Source of the DNA: Bacillota bacterium
GTDB taxonomy: Bacteria > Bacillota > Sulfobacillia > Sulfobacillales > Sulfobacillaceae
Direction of reading: 5' to 3'
NCBI GenBank assembly: GCA_021821465.1
Contig: JAKACM010000010.1
Span: 1-64,000, forward strand
DNA: 64,000 bases
In this document: in pieces, positions 27,882 through 36,086 of the stretch
How the letters are laid out: each line of letters starts with the position of its first letter
Position numbering within the stretch: the stretch's first letter is position 1
Position numbers and translations under genes: made by a program
Notes under the pieces: model-generated
Told to the model about the DNA's origin: nothing
Seen by the model: the letters and a program-made list of their open reading frames with translations, nothing else
The model's database searches: none

Positions 27882-29510
27882 TCAGAATACGGCAATGTAA
27901 CCATCGGCACGTGGCTCGGTAGCTCCCATAAGAATCCCCTCAGAATTTCGCAAAATTATTTGTCCACGACCGAAAGGGCCCACTTTATCGGTTACTTCGA
28001 TTTCGTGGCCCCGTTGTCGCAACGACTCTACAATCTTAGCCGGCATACTGTGTTCGACGACAACCCGTTGGCCGGATTCCCAATAGAAACGCGGTGCGTC
28101 AAGAGCAGCTTGTGGGTTTAAGTGATGACGCAATAGGTTAATCAACACCTGCACATGTCCTTGTGGCTGCATAAACCCCCCCATGACGCCGAAGGGGCCA
28201 ATGGGTCGATCTTGATACGTAAGAAACCCCGGAATGATGGTGTGATAAGGGCGCTTGCCAGGCAAAAGATAATTTGGGTGCTCTTCTTGCAACGAGAACA
28301 AACGTCCGCGATTTTGTAAGGCAATACCCGTGCCGGGAACAACCAAACCCGATCCAAATCCGGCATAGTTGCTTTGAATATAGGATACCATGTTCCCTTC
28401 ACGGTCCGCCGTGGCTAAATAAACGGTACCTCCGGGGCTTGGGGCACCGGCTTGCGGCATCATGGCACGCGATCCGATGAGTTGTCGTCTCTTATCCAGA
28501 TAGGAGTCCTCCAAGAATGCCTCTGCGGGCCAATTCATGTATCGCGGATCGGCCAGGTGCTCTTGGGCATCCGAAAATCCCAGTTTGATGGCCTCAATTT
28601 GGTCATGCACCCACTCCTCGTCTGCCCGAGGATCGAGTTTAGCCAACAATTTTAGCGCCATCAGAGCGACCAATCCCTGACCGTTGGGAGGCAACTCCCA
28701 TACATCATACCCGTGGAAATTGACAGAGATGGGCATAATCCATTGCGGTTGAAAAGTTGCAAGGTCATCCAAAGAGATTACCCCTCCGGTTTCATGCGAA
28801 AACCGCATGATTTTTTCAGCCAAGTTTCCGTGATAATAAGAATCGGGCCTTCGCCCAATTTCCTCAAGGGTCCGAGCATGAGAGGACGAAGCCCACACTT
28901 CGCCTGGATAAGGCGCACGACCTTTGGGTGCAAAAATTCGAAACCATTCCTGAAATTTGGGATCCGAAAGTTCTTCAACAAATCTTTCATAGGCACGAGC
29001 CCAAAAGTAGGCAACAGTCGGGGAAACAGGAAATCCGTCCCGAGCCAGCCCCACGGCGGGAGCTAAAACATCGGGAAGAGCCATAGACCCGAAACGTTTG
29101 GACAAAGCGTCCCAAGCACTCGGTGCTCCCGGCACGGTCACCGCACCCCAACCATAGCTGGGCATCTGTTCTTGGTTGCCGAGAGAGCGAATCCAGTCCG
29201 CGGTCATATTCCCTGGAGCGGGGCCGCTGGCATTTAAGCCCCATAAACGGCCTTGAGACCAGACTATAGCAAAAGCGTCACTGCCTAAACCGTTCGATGT
29301 GGGTTCTACTACTGTGAGGGCAGCTGCTGTAGCCACTGCCGCGTCAATAGCATTTCCTCCGGCTTCCAATATCCGAAGCCCGGCTTGCGCAGCCAAAGGT
29401 TGAGTTGTGGCTACCATACCCTGGCGTCCGTAAACTACGGTGCGTCTCGAAGGATAAGGATAGTCAAAATGGGATTGTCGGGAGAATTCATTGGACAATA
29501 TATCAAACAC
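27882..29510 (-). CDS. ggt: gamma-glutamyltransferase family protein
   Basis: A 542-residue N-terminal-nucleophile hydrolase. Signatures: GMVATTQPLAAQAGLRILEAGGNAIDAAVA, PTSNGLGSDAFAIV, and the processing site SPGGTVYLATADREGNMVS, in which the Thr aligns with the autocleavage nucleophile. It would cleave gamma-glutamyl bonds, for example of glutathione; related clades act on other substrates. No signal peptide is obvious, so it may be cytoplasmic. The start is GTG at 29508-29510 with GAGGG seven bases upstream; the open frame runs back into the permease gene. It is the last gene of the ABC-importer cluster, which suggests that the imported compound is a gamma-glutamyl peptide. Confidence 0.88.
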   Translation of the reverse strand: MFDILSNEFSRQSHFDYPYPSRRTVVYGRQGMVATTQPLAAQAGLRILEAGGNAIDAAVATAAALTVVEPTSNGLGSDAFAIVWSQGRLWGLNASGPAPGNMTADWIRSLGNQEQMPSYGWGAVTVPGAPSAWDALSKRFGSMALPDVLAPAVGLARDGFPVSPTVAYFWARAYERFVEELSDPKFQEWFRIFAPKGRAPYPGEVWASSSHARTLEEIGRRPDSYYHGNLAEKIMRFSHETGGVISLDDLATFQPQWIMPISVNFHGYDVWELPPNGQGLVALMALKLLAKLDPRADEEWVHDQIEAIKLGFSDAQEHLADPRYMNWPAEAFLEDSYLDKRRQLIGSRAMMPQAGAPSPGGTVYLATADREGNMVSYIQSNYAGFGSGLVVPGTGIALQNRGRLFSLQEEHPNYLLPGKRPYHTIIPGFLTYQDRPIGPFGVMGGFMQPQGHVQVLINLLRHHLNPQAALDAPRFYWESGQRVVVEHSMPAKIVESLRQRGHEIEVTDKVGPFGRGQIILRNSEGILMGATEPRADGYIAVF

Positions 29511-29544
29511 TACAGGTCCCTCTTTTCGAAAAAATTTTCGGCTG

Positions 29545-30435
29545 TTAATGGTTGGGATCAAACACATCCCTAATGCCATCTCCAAAAGTGTTAAATCCTA
29601 ACACAGCAAGAAAGATGGCCGCTCCCGGAAAAAACGACATCCATGGAGCATTGGTCAAATATTGTGAACCGGTTTGCAACATTGCGCCCCAATTAGGTGT
29701 GGGAGGAGGGGGCCCTAAGCCCAAAAATGAAAGACTGGCAACGCTTAATAACGCGTTACCGATATTCAATGTGGCTACCACAACAATTGGGGTGGCCGCA
29801 TTGACCAAAATGTGACGAAACATAATACGCCAGGGAGAGGCTCCTAAGCACTGCGAAGCTTCCACATATTGATGTCCTTTGACATCAAGCACTTGACCCC
29901 GGGTAATACGAGCAAATTGCGGAATTGTGACAATCCCGATGGCAATAATGGCATGGCTTAATGACGGACCTAAAATCCATGCCATAGCCATCGCTAAAAC
30001 GAGTCCGGGAAAAGCAAGACCCGCGTCAACCAGACGCATAAGCACATCATCCACCATACCGCCGTAATATCCGGCTGCCAGCCCCACCGGCAAGCCCACT
30101 ACAAGCCCCAAGGCCACTATTAATACCGCAGAGAGCAGGCTTTCACGTGCTCCGTACATAATACGAGAAAGAATGTCGCGTCCCAAATCATCTGTTCCCA
30201 GCCAATGCCGACTGCTCGGCGGTTGAAAGGCCTGGGAGAAATGACTGGCATTTGGCGCGTAGGGGGCTATAATCGGAGCAAAAACCGCCATTGCGATGAA
30301 TGCTGCGATGACTACGAGTCCCGCAACCGCCAAACGGTTGCGGGTAAAGCGGCGCCAGACCCGAGAGTGACTCTTTGGTATCGCAAGTTCCGTACCTTCA
30401 GACACTTCTGTGGTCGCAAATAGAGCCATCGGCAT
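29545..30435 (-). CDS. peptide/nickel-type ABC transporter permease (DppC/OppC family)
   Basis: A 296-residue integral membrane protein with an N-terminal cytoplasmic tail, about six transmembrane segments and the EAA-loop-type sequence EASQCLGASPWRIMFRHILVN that docks on the ATPase. Family features include GTDDLGRDILSRIMYG. Pairs with the DppB-type permease encoded 12 bp upstream. No ATPase gene follows; the next gene is ggt. Confidence 0.92.
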   Translation of the reverse strand: MPMALFATTEVSEGTELAIPKSHSRVWRRFTRNRLAVAGLVVIAAFIAMAVFAPIIAPYAPNASHFSQAFQPPSSRHWLGTDDLGRDILSRIMYGARESLLSAVLIVALGLVVGLPVGLAAGYYGGMVDDVLMRLVDAGLAFPGLVLAMAMAWILGPSLSHAIIAIGIVTIPQFARITRGQVLDVKGHQYVEASQCLGASPWRIMFRHILVNAATPIVVVATLNIGNALLSVASLSFLGLGPPPPTPNWGAMLQTGSQYLTNAPWMSFFPGAAIFLAVLGFNTFGDGIRDVFDPNH

Positions 30436-30446
30436 CGTCCTTTCCT

Positions 30447-31391
30447 TTAATTATAGCGAATTTGCGGATTAATCCAGGCATAGCACAAATCGACCAACAG
30501 ATTGGCGACGATGACCACAAGAGCCATCACCAGTACCGAACCTTGGAGCACAGGGTAATTCCGTTCAAAAATCGCGTTGACCACCAATTGACCCATTCCC
30601 GGCAGTGAAAAGATGGACTCGGTAATAACCACGCCCCCCAATAGCGCTCCGATTTGCAAACCGACCACGGTCACAGCCGGAATAAGTGCGTTCTTAAGAC
30701 CATGACGCATCACAACAACCCACTCCCCCAGTCCTTTGGAGCGAGCGACACGAATATAGGTCAAATGCATGACTTCAATCAGTTCGCCCCGAATGACGCG
30801 TGAGGTAACTGCCACCAAGGGAAGAGCCAAGACCACCACGGGCAGAATGATGTGCCATAAATTCCCTCCGACGCTGGCGGCGAAGGGGACCCAGCCCAAA
30901 GACGGGAACCAGCGCAAAGATACGGCGAATATATAGACCAATAAGAGAGCCAACAGAAAGTTGGGCACGGCGGCCCCAACGAGAGCGATAATGCGAGAGA
31001 GCGCATCCACCCACGTATTGGGTCGGTAGGCCGCCACGATACCGATCGGCAAGGCAATAAGGAGCGACAAAAAGACTGCCATTAATGCCAGTTCCAGAGT
31101 TACCGGCATCGCGGCTACGATCATAGAACTGACAGATTGCCCACCGATTAGCGAGAGACCCAGATTGCCGGTGATGACCTGATGTAAATACGATAAGAAC
31201 TGAACCCAAATCGGTTTGTTGAGCCCCATCTTAATATCCAGCAGTTTCACTGACTGCCGAGATGCCTGATCTCCCAGGATCGTGTAGGCCGGATTCCCCG
31301 GTGTCAAATGGATCAAACTGAAGGTCACCACTAATACAATGAGCGCAACCGGAATGATATTAATGAGTCTGCGTACGATGAATCTCAGCAT
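30447..31391 (-). CDS. peptide/nickel-type ABC transporter permease (DppB/OppB family)
   Basis: A 314-residue membrane protein opening FIVRRLINIIPVALIVLVVTFS with the family motif LIHLTPGNPA, and the EAA-type coupling loop YIRVARSKGLGEWVVVMRHGLKNALIP. About six transmembrane segments. It follows the binding lipoprotein by 10 bp. With its partner it would import oligopeptides, dipeptides or glutathione-like compounds. Confidence 0.93.
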   Translation of the reverse strand: MLRFIVRRLINIIPVALIVLVVTFSLIHLTPGNPAYTILGDQASRQSVKLLDIKMGLNKPIWVQFLSYLHQVITGNLGLSLIGGQSVSSMIVAAMPVTLELALMAVFLSLLIALPIGIVAAYRPNTWVDALSRIIALVGAAVPNFLLALLLVYIFAVSLRWFPSLGWVPFAASVGGNLWHIILPVVVLALPLVAVTSRVIRGELIEVMHLTYIRVARSKGLGEWVVVMRHGLKNALIPAVTVVGLQIGALLGGVVITESIFSLPGMGQLVVNAIFERNYPVLQGSVLVMALVVIVANLLVDLCYAWINPQIRYN

Positions 31392-31401
31392 ACAATACCA
31401 C

Positions 31402-32949
31402 CTACTTTAGCCAAACATCCGTGAACCTCATAAGATCATCAGGGTAGGCTTTGTAGCCATGCACATTGGCCGACCATGCCTGAATCACAGGAGTGTAAGT
31501 CAGAAAAATGTAGGGAGCCTGGTTCAAAACGATCTTGGCCGCTTTTTGATAAAGTCCCTTTCTCGTCGTCTGCGATGTGGCTTGCCGTGCATTCAATAAC
31601 AACGTGTTAACCTGGGAATTTGAGTACTTGGCATCGTTGAAACTTCCGCCAGTGGTATCAAAGGCATACATGTTTTGATCCGGATCGGGACGTCCACTCC
31701 AACCCAACACATCGGCTTGATAGTTCCCTGTGATGGCATCCGTTAACAAGGTGGTAAAGTCCAAGGGCTTGATATGCACGGCAATACCCACCTTTGCCAA
31801 TTCGCTTTGAATGGTTTCCATCTCTTGTATCGTGGATGAACTGTTATCGCCAATCAGTGTCAACGAAAATCCTTTGGGATTTCCCGCCAGTTTCAATTGT
31901 TGTTTGGCCAAGGTATCGGAGAAAGGAACCTTTAAATTGGGGTTATAGGCCCATGATGAGGGCGGATTTTGTTGATAGGCCGGTTGGGAATGACCGAAAT
32001 AGACCAGTTTGACTAACGCGCTGCGATTTATAGCGTAATTAATCGCCTCGCGATTGTGCACATTGTTGAGAGGCGCGACTGTCGTGTTTAGTTCCAAGTC
32101 CGAGTATCCCAGCCCGGTCATATCCGCATAATGGATGGAGGAGTTGGAAGCAAGCTGGCTTACGTCTTGGTAGGCCACACTATCAATAATATTTTCTTGC
32201 CCCGTTAGCAGTCCATTGTACTCCTGTTGAGGATTAGTAATGGGAGTGTAGACAATCTTGTTCAGATACGGCTTGCCCTTTTGCCAATAGTGCGGATTAC
32301 GTTTTAGGACTAAATGCGCATTTTTTTGCCAAGAAACAAATTCGAATGGACCGGTGCCAACCGGATGCAGATCATAATTCTTACCGTATTTTTTCATGGC
32401 TGTAGGAGACGAGATCATACCGGTACGTCCGGTCAATTCAGATAGAAAGGCAGCAAAGGGTGCCTTTAAGTGTACAACAACCTCATAGGCATTCGGTGTT
32501 GAAATACTGGTGACGGGTTTCAAATCACTCAAACGCGGTGACGCATTGGCTGGGTTCATTTCCCATTTCCAATTATACACCACCGCTTGGGCATTAAACG
32601 GTGTCCCGTCCTGAAATTTGACGCCGCGGCGGAGATAGAGAGTATAAGTCTTTCCGCCGTTGCTAATTGTCCAGTGGGTGACAAGATTGGGTTCAATCTT
32701 CATCTTGGGCGAAAGTTTCAATAACGGATCAAATACATTGATGTACAGTTGCCGATCTATCAAAGCCGAGGACATCGCGGGATCCAAAGTCACAAAATCG
32801 GAATTGATGCCAACCTGTAATGTCCCCCCTACCACCGGTTTACCGGATGTAGCCGGGCTGGCTTGACTACCGGTCGTACTGCCGCAGCCAGCTAAGGTCG
32901 TGAGTACTGTCGCTGAGGACAGAATGGTCAGCGTCTTTTTAGCCCACAT
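31402..32949 (-). CDS. ABC transporter substrate-binding lipoprotein (SBP family 5)
   Basis: A 515-residue extracytoplasmic protein anchored to the membrane by lipid. The signal sequence ends in the lipobox LAGC; the mature part has GGTLQVGINSDFVTLDPAM, FDPLLKLS, VKFQDGTPFNAQAVVYNW, GTGPFEFVSW and a C-terminal QAPYIFLTYTPVIQAW, typical of Dpp/Opp/GsiB solute-binding proteins. Specificity cannot be read from the sequence; the neighbouring ggt gene hints at gamma-glutamyl peptides or glutathione. First structural gene after the GntR regulator, 30 bp downstream. Confidence 0.93.
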   Translation of the reverse strand: MWAKKTLTILSSATVLTTLAGCGSTTGSQASPATSGKPVVGGTLQVGINSDFVTLDPAMSSALIDRQLYINVFDPLLKLSPKMKIEPNLVTHWTISNGGKTYTLYLRRGVKFQDGTPFNAQAVVYNWKWEMNPANASPRLSDLKPVTSISTPNAYEVVVHLKAPFAAFLSELTGRTGMISSPTAMKKYGKNYDLHPVGTGPFEFVSWQKNAHLVLKRNPHYWQKGKPYLNKIVYTPITNPQQEYNGLLTGQENIIDSVAYQDVSQLASNSSIHYADMTGLGYSDLELNTTVAPLNNVHNREAINYAINRSALVKLVYFGHSQPAYQQNPPSSWAYNPNLKVPFSDTLAKQQLKLAGNPKGFSLTLIGDNSSSTIQEMETIQSELAKVGIAVHIKPLDFTTLLTDAITGNYQADVLGWSGRPDPDQNMYAFDTTGGSFNDAKYSNSQVNTLLLNARQATSQTTRKGLYQKAAKIVLNQAPYIFLTYTPVIQAWSANVHGYKAYPDDLMRFTDVWLK

Positions 32950-32979
32950 AATAAAATAAAGCCTCCTCTTGATAAAACA

Positions 32980-33687
32980 TTAAGATGTGTGATGGTCTTC
33001 GGCCTTTGAATCGGTATCCACACTTAACCGGCGCAAAAGGCCGTTCCGAGTGTTATAGACATGCCTTTTGGCCCGTTCTTCCGCCAAATCAGGATTTCTT
33101 TGTTCAATGGCCTCAAAAATCAGTCGGTGTTCCAGTATTGATGCAGCGACGCGTTCATGGCTCACCCAGTCTAATGACACCATCCGAGTGCGAAATGCTT
33201 CCAGCCCGTTAAGTGTTTGTATAACGTAAGGGTTATTCGCCATTTCCGCAATGGTATCGTGGAACAAAGAATGAGCTACATCAAAATCGTCGGCATCTTG
33301 AGACGCTTTCTCTATAACACGAAGACTCATATCGAGCCGGATTAACAAATCAGGTCGGGAGTGCTCAGTGGCCAGTCTTGCCGCCAATCCTTCAAGTACC
33401 GCTCGCAAAGTGTACGCATGTTTCACATTGTCCAAGGACAAACGCGCCACGATAAGACCACGCGATCCGTCAGCCGATACAAATTGTTCAATCAAAAGCC
33501 GTTGAAGTGCTTCGCGAACGGGGGTTCGCGACACCTGCATATTGCGGGCCAATGTGCTTTCCACCAGCCGCATTCCAGGAGGAAGATCACCGTCCGTGAT
33601 AGCTTGTCTCAAACGACGGTATACTTCATCGGCCGTATTGCTGACCGCAACGGGTTTCAAAATCCCCTTGATCGACATATGATCCAC
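32980..33687 (-). CDS. GntR-family regulator, FCD type
   Basis: A 235-residue protein: N-terminal winged HTH (ADEVYRRLRQAITDGDLPPG, VESTLARNMQVSRTPVREAL) and a C-terminal helical FCD ligand domain with histidine positions (LFHDTIAEMANN and later ILEHRLIFEAIE) that usually bind a metal ion. Probably regulates the downstream importer-ggt operon in response to a carboxylated ligand. GTG start five bases after GGGAGGGAG. Confidence 0.88.
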   Translation of the reverse strand: MDHMSIKGILKPVAVSNTADEVYRRLRQAITDGDLPPGMRLVESTLARNMQVSRTPVREALQRLLIEQFVSADGSRGLIVARLSLDNVKHAYTLRAVLEGLAARLATEHSRPDLLIRLDMSLRVIEKASQDADDFDVAHSLFHDTIAEMANNPYVIQTLNGLEAFRTRMVSLDWVSHERVAASILEHRLIFEAIEQRNPDLAEERAKRHVYNTRNGLLRRLSVDTDSKAEDHHTS

Positions 33688-34142
33688 AAGATCTCCCTCC
33701 CAATATTCCTAATATTCGACACAGGCGATTCATTTTCCTGCTCATTAATGAAAAATTCCGTAAAAATATACAGTCGACGAAAACAGAATTTTTGGCACGC
33801 CAACCAAATTTTGTCTCTTTCGAGGGGGCGAGTGCAGACATAATGGTCGCGATCGTAGGAGATGAGGCATGCCATGATATATGTTTCATAAGTAACCTCC
33901 TCAGTCAGACAACGAGAAAAAGCCAACAGAGCACAGAACGGAAGAGAGGTACGTTGGTAGGCGTCCCTCGGAGATTAACAATTATGAATAGGTTTGATGG
34001 TCTGCTGAGATCGCGATTTGCTATCGTAGCGATAATGGACAGTTCTTAACGAGAGAATAGGCGAAAGACAGACTTTGCCTCCGGATAACATCACCTCCAG
34101 CCCAGAGGTGGAACAATTGTGCAAATACATGAACCATGGGTT
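33688..34142. other. intergenic region upstream of gntR
   Basis: About 450 bp with no supportable gene. It should contain the gntR promoter. A short hairpin CACCTC/GAGGTG at 34092-34110 has no T tract. Confidence 0.4.
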
Positions 34143-34186
34143 TGTTATACTGACTGCATGAAATCAGTACATGAACTGATAGTTCA
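34143..34186 (+). promoter_or_regulatory. extended -10 promoter and overlapping inverted repeats before an XRE gene
   Basis: TGTTATACT at 34143-34151 is an extended -10 box. Just downstream are two interlocked perfect inverted repeats, ATCAGT/ACTGAT (34163-34180) and TGAACT/AGTTCA (34172-34186), in the position for autorepression. They end 20 bp before the XRE start codon. Confidence 0.6.
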
Positions 34187-34206
34187 CCTGTCAAGGAGAC
34201 AAGCCT

Positions 34207-34434
34207 GTGTTTGATCTGGCAATTTTGATGGTGCGTTTGCGAACTGCGCGCGAAGCGAAAAGCCTTTCACAGCGGCAATTGACCTGTAAAATTGGAGTCA
34301 GCCCTCGGGCCATTGGCAAATTTGAACAAGGACTCAACTTGCCCGCTGCTATCGACACATTGGTGAAATTAGCCAATGTACTAGATGTGACAGTAGATTA
34401 TTTAGTAGGTAATGACTCCCCTCAAAGTAATTGA
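34207..34434 (+). CDS. small XRE-family regulator
   Basis: A 75-residue, single-domain Cro/cI HTH protein (MVRLRTAREAKSLSQRQLTC, VSPRAIGKFEQG, LVKLANVLDVTVDYLVG). The GTG start at 34207 has AAGGAG eight bases upstream. Probably autoregulated through the inverted repeats at 34163-34186. It stands alone next to the Phd/PIN locus; a regulatory link is not shown. Confidence 0.75.
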   Translation: MFDLAILMVRLRTAREAKSLSQRQLTCKIGVSPRAIGKFEQGLNLPAAIDTLVKLANVLDVTVDYLVGNDSPQSN

Positions 34435-34885
34435 CACGATGACACGACCGAGCGAGTGCAATATGATGGCCAACTTAAGTTCGTACCCCAGTATATCCTA
34501 AAATGTACCAAGCGGACAACCCCGACCGCCACCTCTCGCCAGCATGATGTGTCGACAACCGTCCCCGAGTTAACATTATCGAGCTTCCCATAAAACTGGG
34601 GTCGCCGTTCTCCGCTATTTTCAGCCGGGAGCGGCGATTTTGTGTTTTTTAGGAGGCACCACAAACGCGGGCTAAATTCCAGTTATGGGACAGCCTGCAA
34701 TCCCTGTTTTTCTTCCGATTGCTCCGTTTTTCAAGTCCATCTGTTTCTCACGAAGACTACGATCGAGTCCGGCGGAAGATACAGTTCCTTTCCCGCACTG
34801 TTTGCAGGGGATTGGTGCAGGGCAGCCGCCTGAACGAACCTCAGGTACAAGACAATAAGAGGGAGTAATTTGAAGCGAAACGAGA
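34435..34885. other. intergenic region between XRE gene and antitoxin
   Basis: About 450 bp with no supportable gene; it holds the terminator at 34602-34650 and the run-up to the antitoxin promoter. Confidence 0.4.
34602..34650 (+). terminator. probable rho-independent terminator
   Basis: TCGCCGTTCTC and GGGAGCGGCGA form an imperfect stem (some G-T pairs), followed by TTTTGTGTTTTTT. It would end plus-strand transcription from the XRE gene. Confidence 0.6.
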
Positions 34886-34908
34886 TATAATGACCACAGA
34901 AGTGGTCA
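34886..34908 (+). promoter_or_regulatory. -10 box with perfect palindromic operator of a toxin-antitoxin locus
   Basis: TATAAT (34886-34891) is fused to TGACCACAGAAGTGGTCA (34891-34908), an 18-bp perfect palindrome with 7-bp arms. No good -35 is seen. The arrangement matches autorepression by an antitoxin or antitoxin-toxin complex. Confidence 0.65.
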
Positions 34909-34910
34909 CT

Positions 34911-35171
34911 TTGAAAATAGTAAGTGTTAAGGAATTCCGCGATCACGCAACCCAATATTTGAGAACGTCTGAACCCATCATCATCATGCGGCGTACTTCA
35001 CCTGCTGGCGTTTTCTTGCCATGGGATGAGTCCATGCTTCCGCCGGAAATTGTGAAAAAGGCAATGTATGATAAGCTGGCTCACCAATTGCAGGAGCGAA
35101 TGGAGCAAGCGAATGTATCCGAAGAGGAGGTACTCGCAGACTTTGAGGCCTATCGAAAAGATCGTCATTGA
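34911..35171 (+). CDS. Phd/YefM-family antitoxin
   Basis: An 86-residue protein beginning LKIVSVKEFRDHATQYLRTS, the usual N-terminal DNA-binding fold of Phd/YefM antitoxins (EPIIIMRRTSPAGVFLPWDE), and ending in an acidic helical tail (EQANVSEEEVLADFEAYRKD) that would wrap the toxin. An ATG at 34890 lies inside the -10 box, so TTG at 34911, which gives the classical MKIVSV opening, is preferred. The stop overlaps the start of the PIN toxin frame. Confidence 0.75.
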   Translation: MKIVSVKEFRDHATQYLRTSEPIIIMRRTSPAGVFLPWDESMLPPEIVKKAMYDKLAHQLQERMEQANVSEEEVLADFEAYRKDRH

Positions 35172-35570
35172 TGCCAATGCGTTGTTGTCTATCGTAATTG
35201 GCGGCAAGGCAGCTAATCGTATCGTGACGCATCCTAAGGCTCCCAAACTGTATGTGACGATGCAGGCGTATGCAGAGGTAGAAGAATACATCCCTTGTCC
35301 TAGCCCAACGGAAAAAACTGAACGAGGAACTTCTAGGGTCAATCCCGGGTGCTCCCGGTGGAGGCCTTAGAATCATCAAAAAATGGACCAGCCTGGGATA
35401 CAGCGTGGGCATGTTTACACCAGCGTGATCCAGATGATGTCCCTACATTAGCTCTGGCCTTAGAGCGAGACTTGCCGATTTGGAGTCAAGATAAGGATTT
35501 CGAAGAGGCGCGGGGTTTGTGTAAGGTATATCCTACGGCGGAATTACTACAACTTTTGGACGAATCTTAG
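35143..35570 (+). pseudogene. PIN-domain (VapC-like) toxin broken by two frameshifts
   Basis: The frame from TTG 35143 (GAGGAGG 11 bases upstream, overlapping the antitoxin) reads PIEKIVIDANALLSIVIGG, then AKLYVT-type sequence to YAEVEEYIP at about 35294. The homologous continuation LVLAQRKKLNEELLGSI is in the next frame up to about 35345, and VLPVEALESS then RDPDDVPTLALALERDLPIW and SQDKDFEEA are in the third frame to a TAG at 35570. All PIN catalytic acidic residues (VIDAN, EVEEY, DPDDV, DKDF) are present but split over three frames. Either the toxin is dead or both indels are sequence errors. Confidence 0.72.
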
Positions 35571-36086
35571 GCCGTTAGAGGAGGATGAATCCCTTTGGTC
35601 TTCCTAGCTAGTGCTGCAAAACCTTTCTGGCCACGTTGACAGCGGAGTCACACACAGATAACTCCAGCCGGATCACCGGGACTTGCTTCATGATCACTGA
35701 CTGGCCCGTAACGCCAGAGCTCCGCTGTCAAATTTTTTATATTTACTCTTTCATCTTTTATATCTCCTACCCCCGTTTCCCTTAACCCAGTTCTTGAATA
35801 TGCTGCTAAGAATTGCGCTATAAGGGGTCTCGCCAACGAAACGCGGATTTCCCACGGTTAAATCGACAAATAATAGCTAATGACAGGGAAATCGCTCTAT
35901 CGAACCGCACATCATGGACGAGTGTGCGATGGGAAACCGCATCCCAATCACCGATTCCAGCCCCTATAGATTTTTAGACCGGATTGAATCAAATATAATG
36001 TTCTCATCTGGGCTGCTTTGTTGTTTATCAGTAACCTGTGGTATTTCGCCCATCCTCGATGGATGAGAAACTTCCTCGGTGTAACC
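35571..36086. other. gap with a long-range inverted repeat and no clear gene
   Basis: About 515 bp. A minus-strand frame of 62 codons (35648-35836, ending DHEASPGDPAGVICV) has the flavour of a transposase tail, but I cannot assign it. The inverted repeat at 35636-35731 is listed separately. Confidence 0.35.
35636..35739. repeat. 12-bp inverted repeat closing a structured segment, followed by a T tract
   Basis: TTGACAGCGGAG (35636-35647) and CTCCGCTGTCAA (35720-35731) are perfect inverted repeats 72 nt apart; the right arm runs into six T residues. Inside are short stems CCGG/CCGG and CTGGC/GCCAG. It could be a structured RNA with a terminator-like end on the plus strand, or an end of a mobile element. 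Confidence 0.5.

Noticed and set aside
35648-35836. 62-codon minus-strand ORF with transposase-like tail
   Set aside because: No start signal, no recognisable domain, and its 3' part lies in the inverted-repeat structure.
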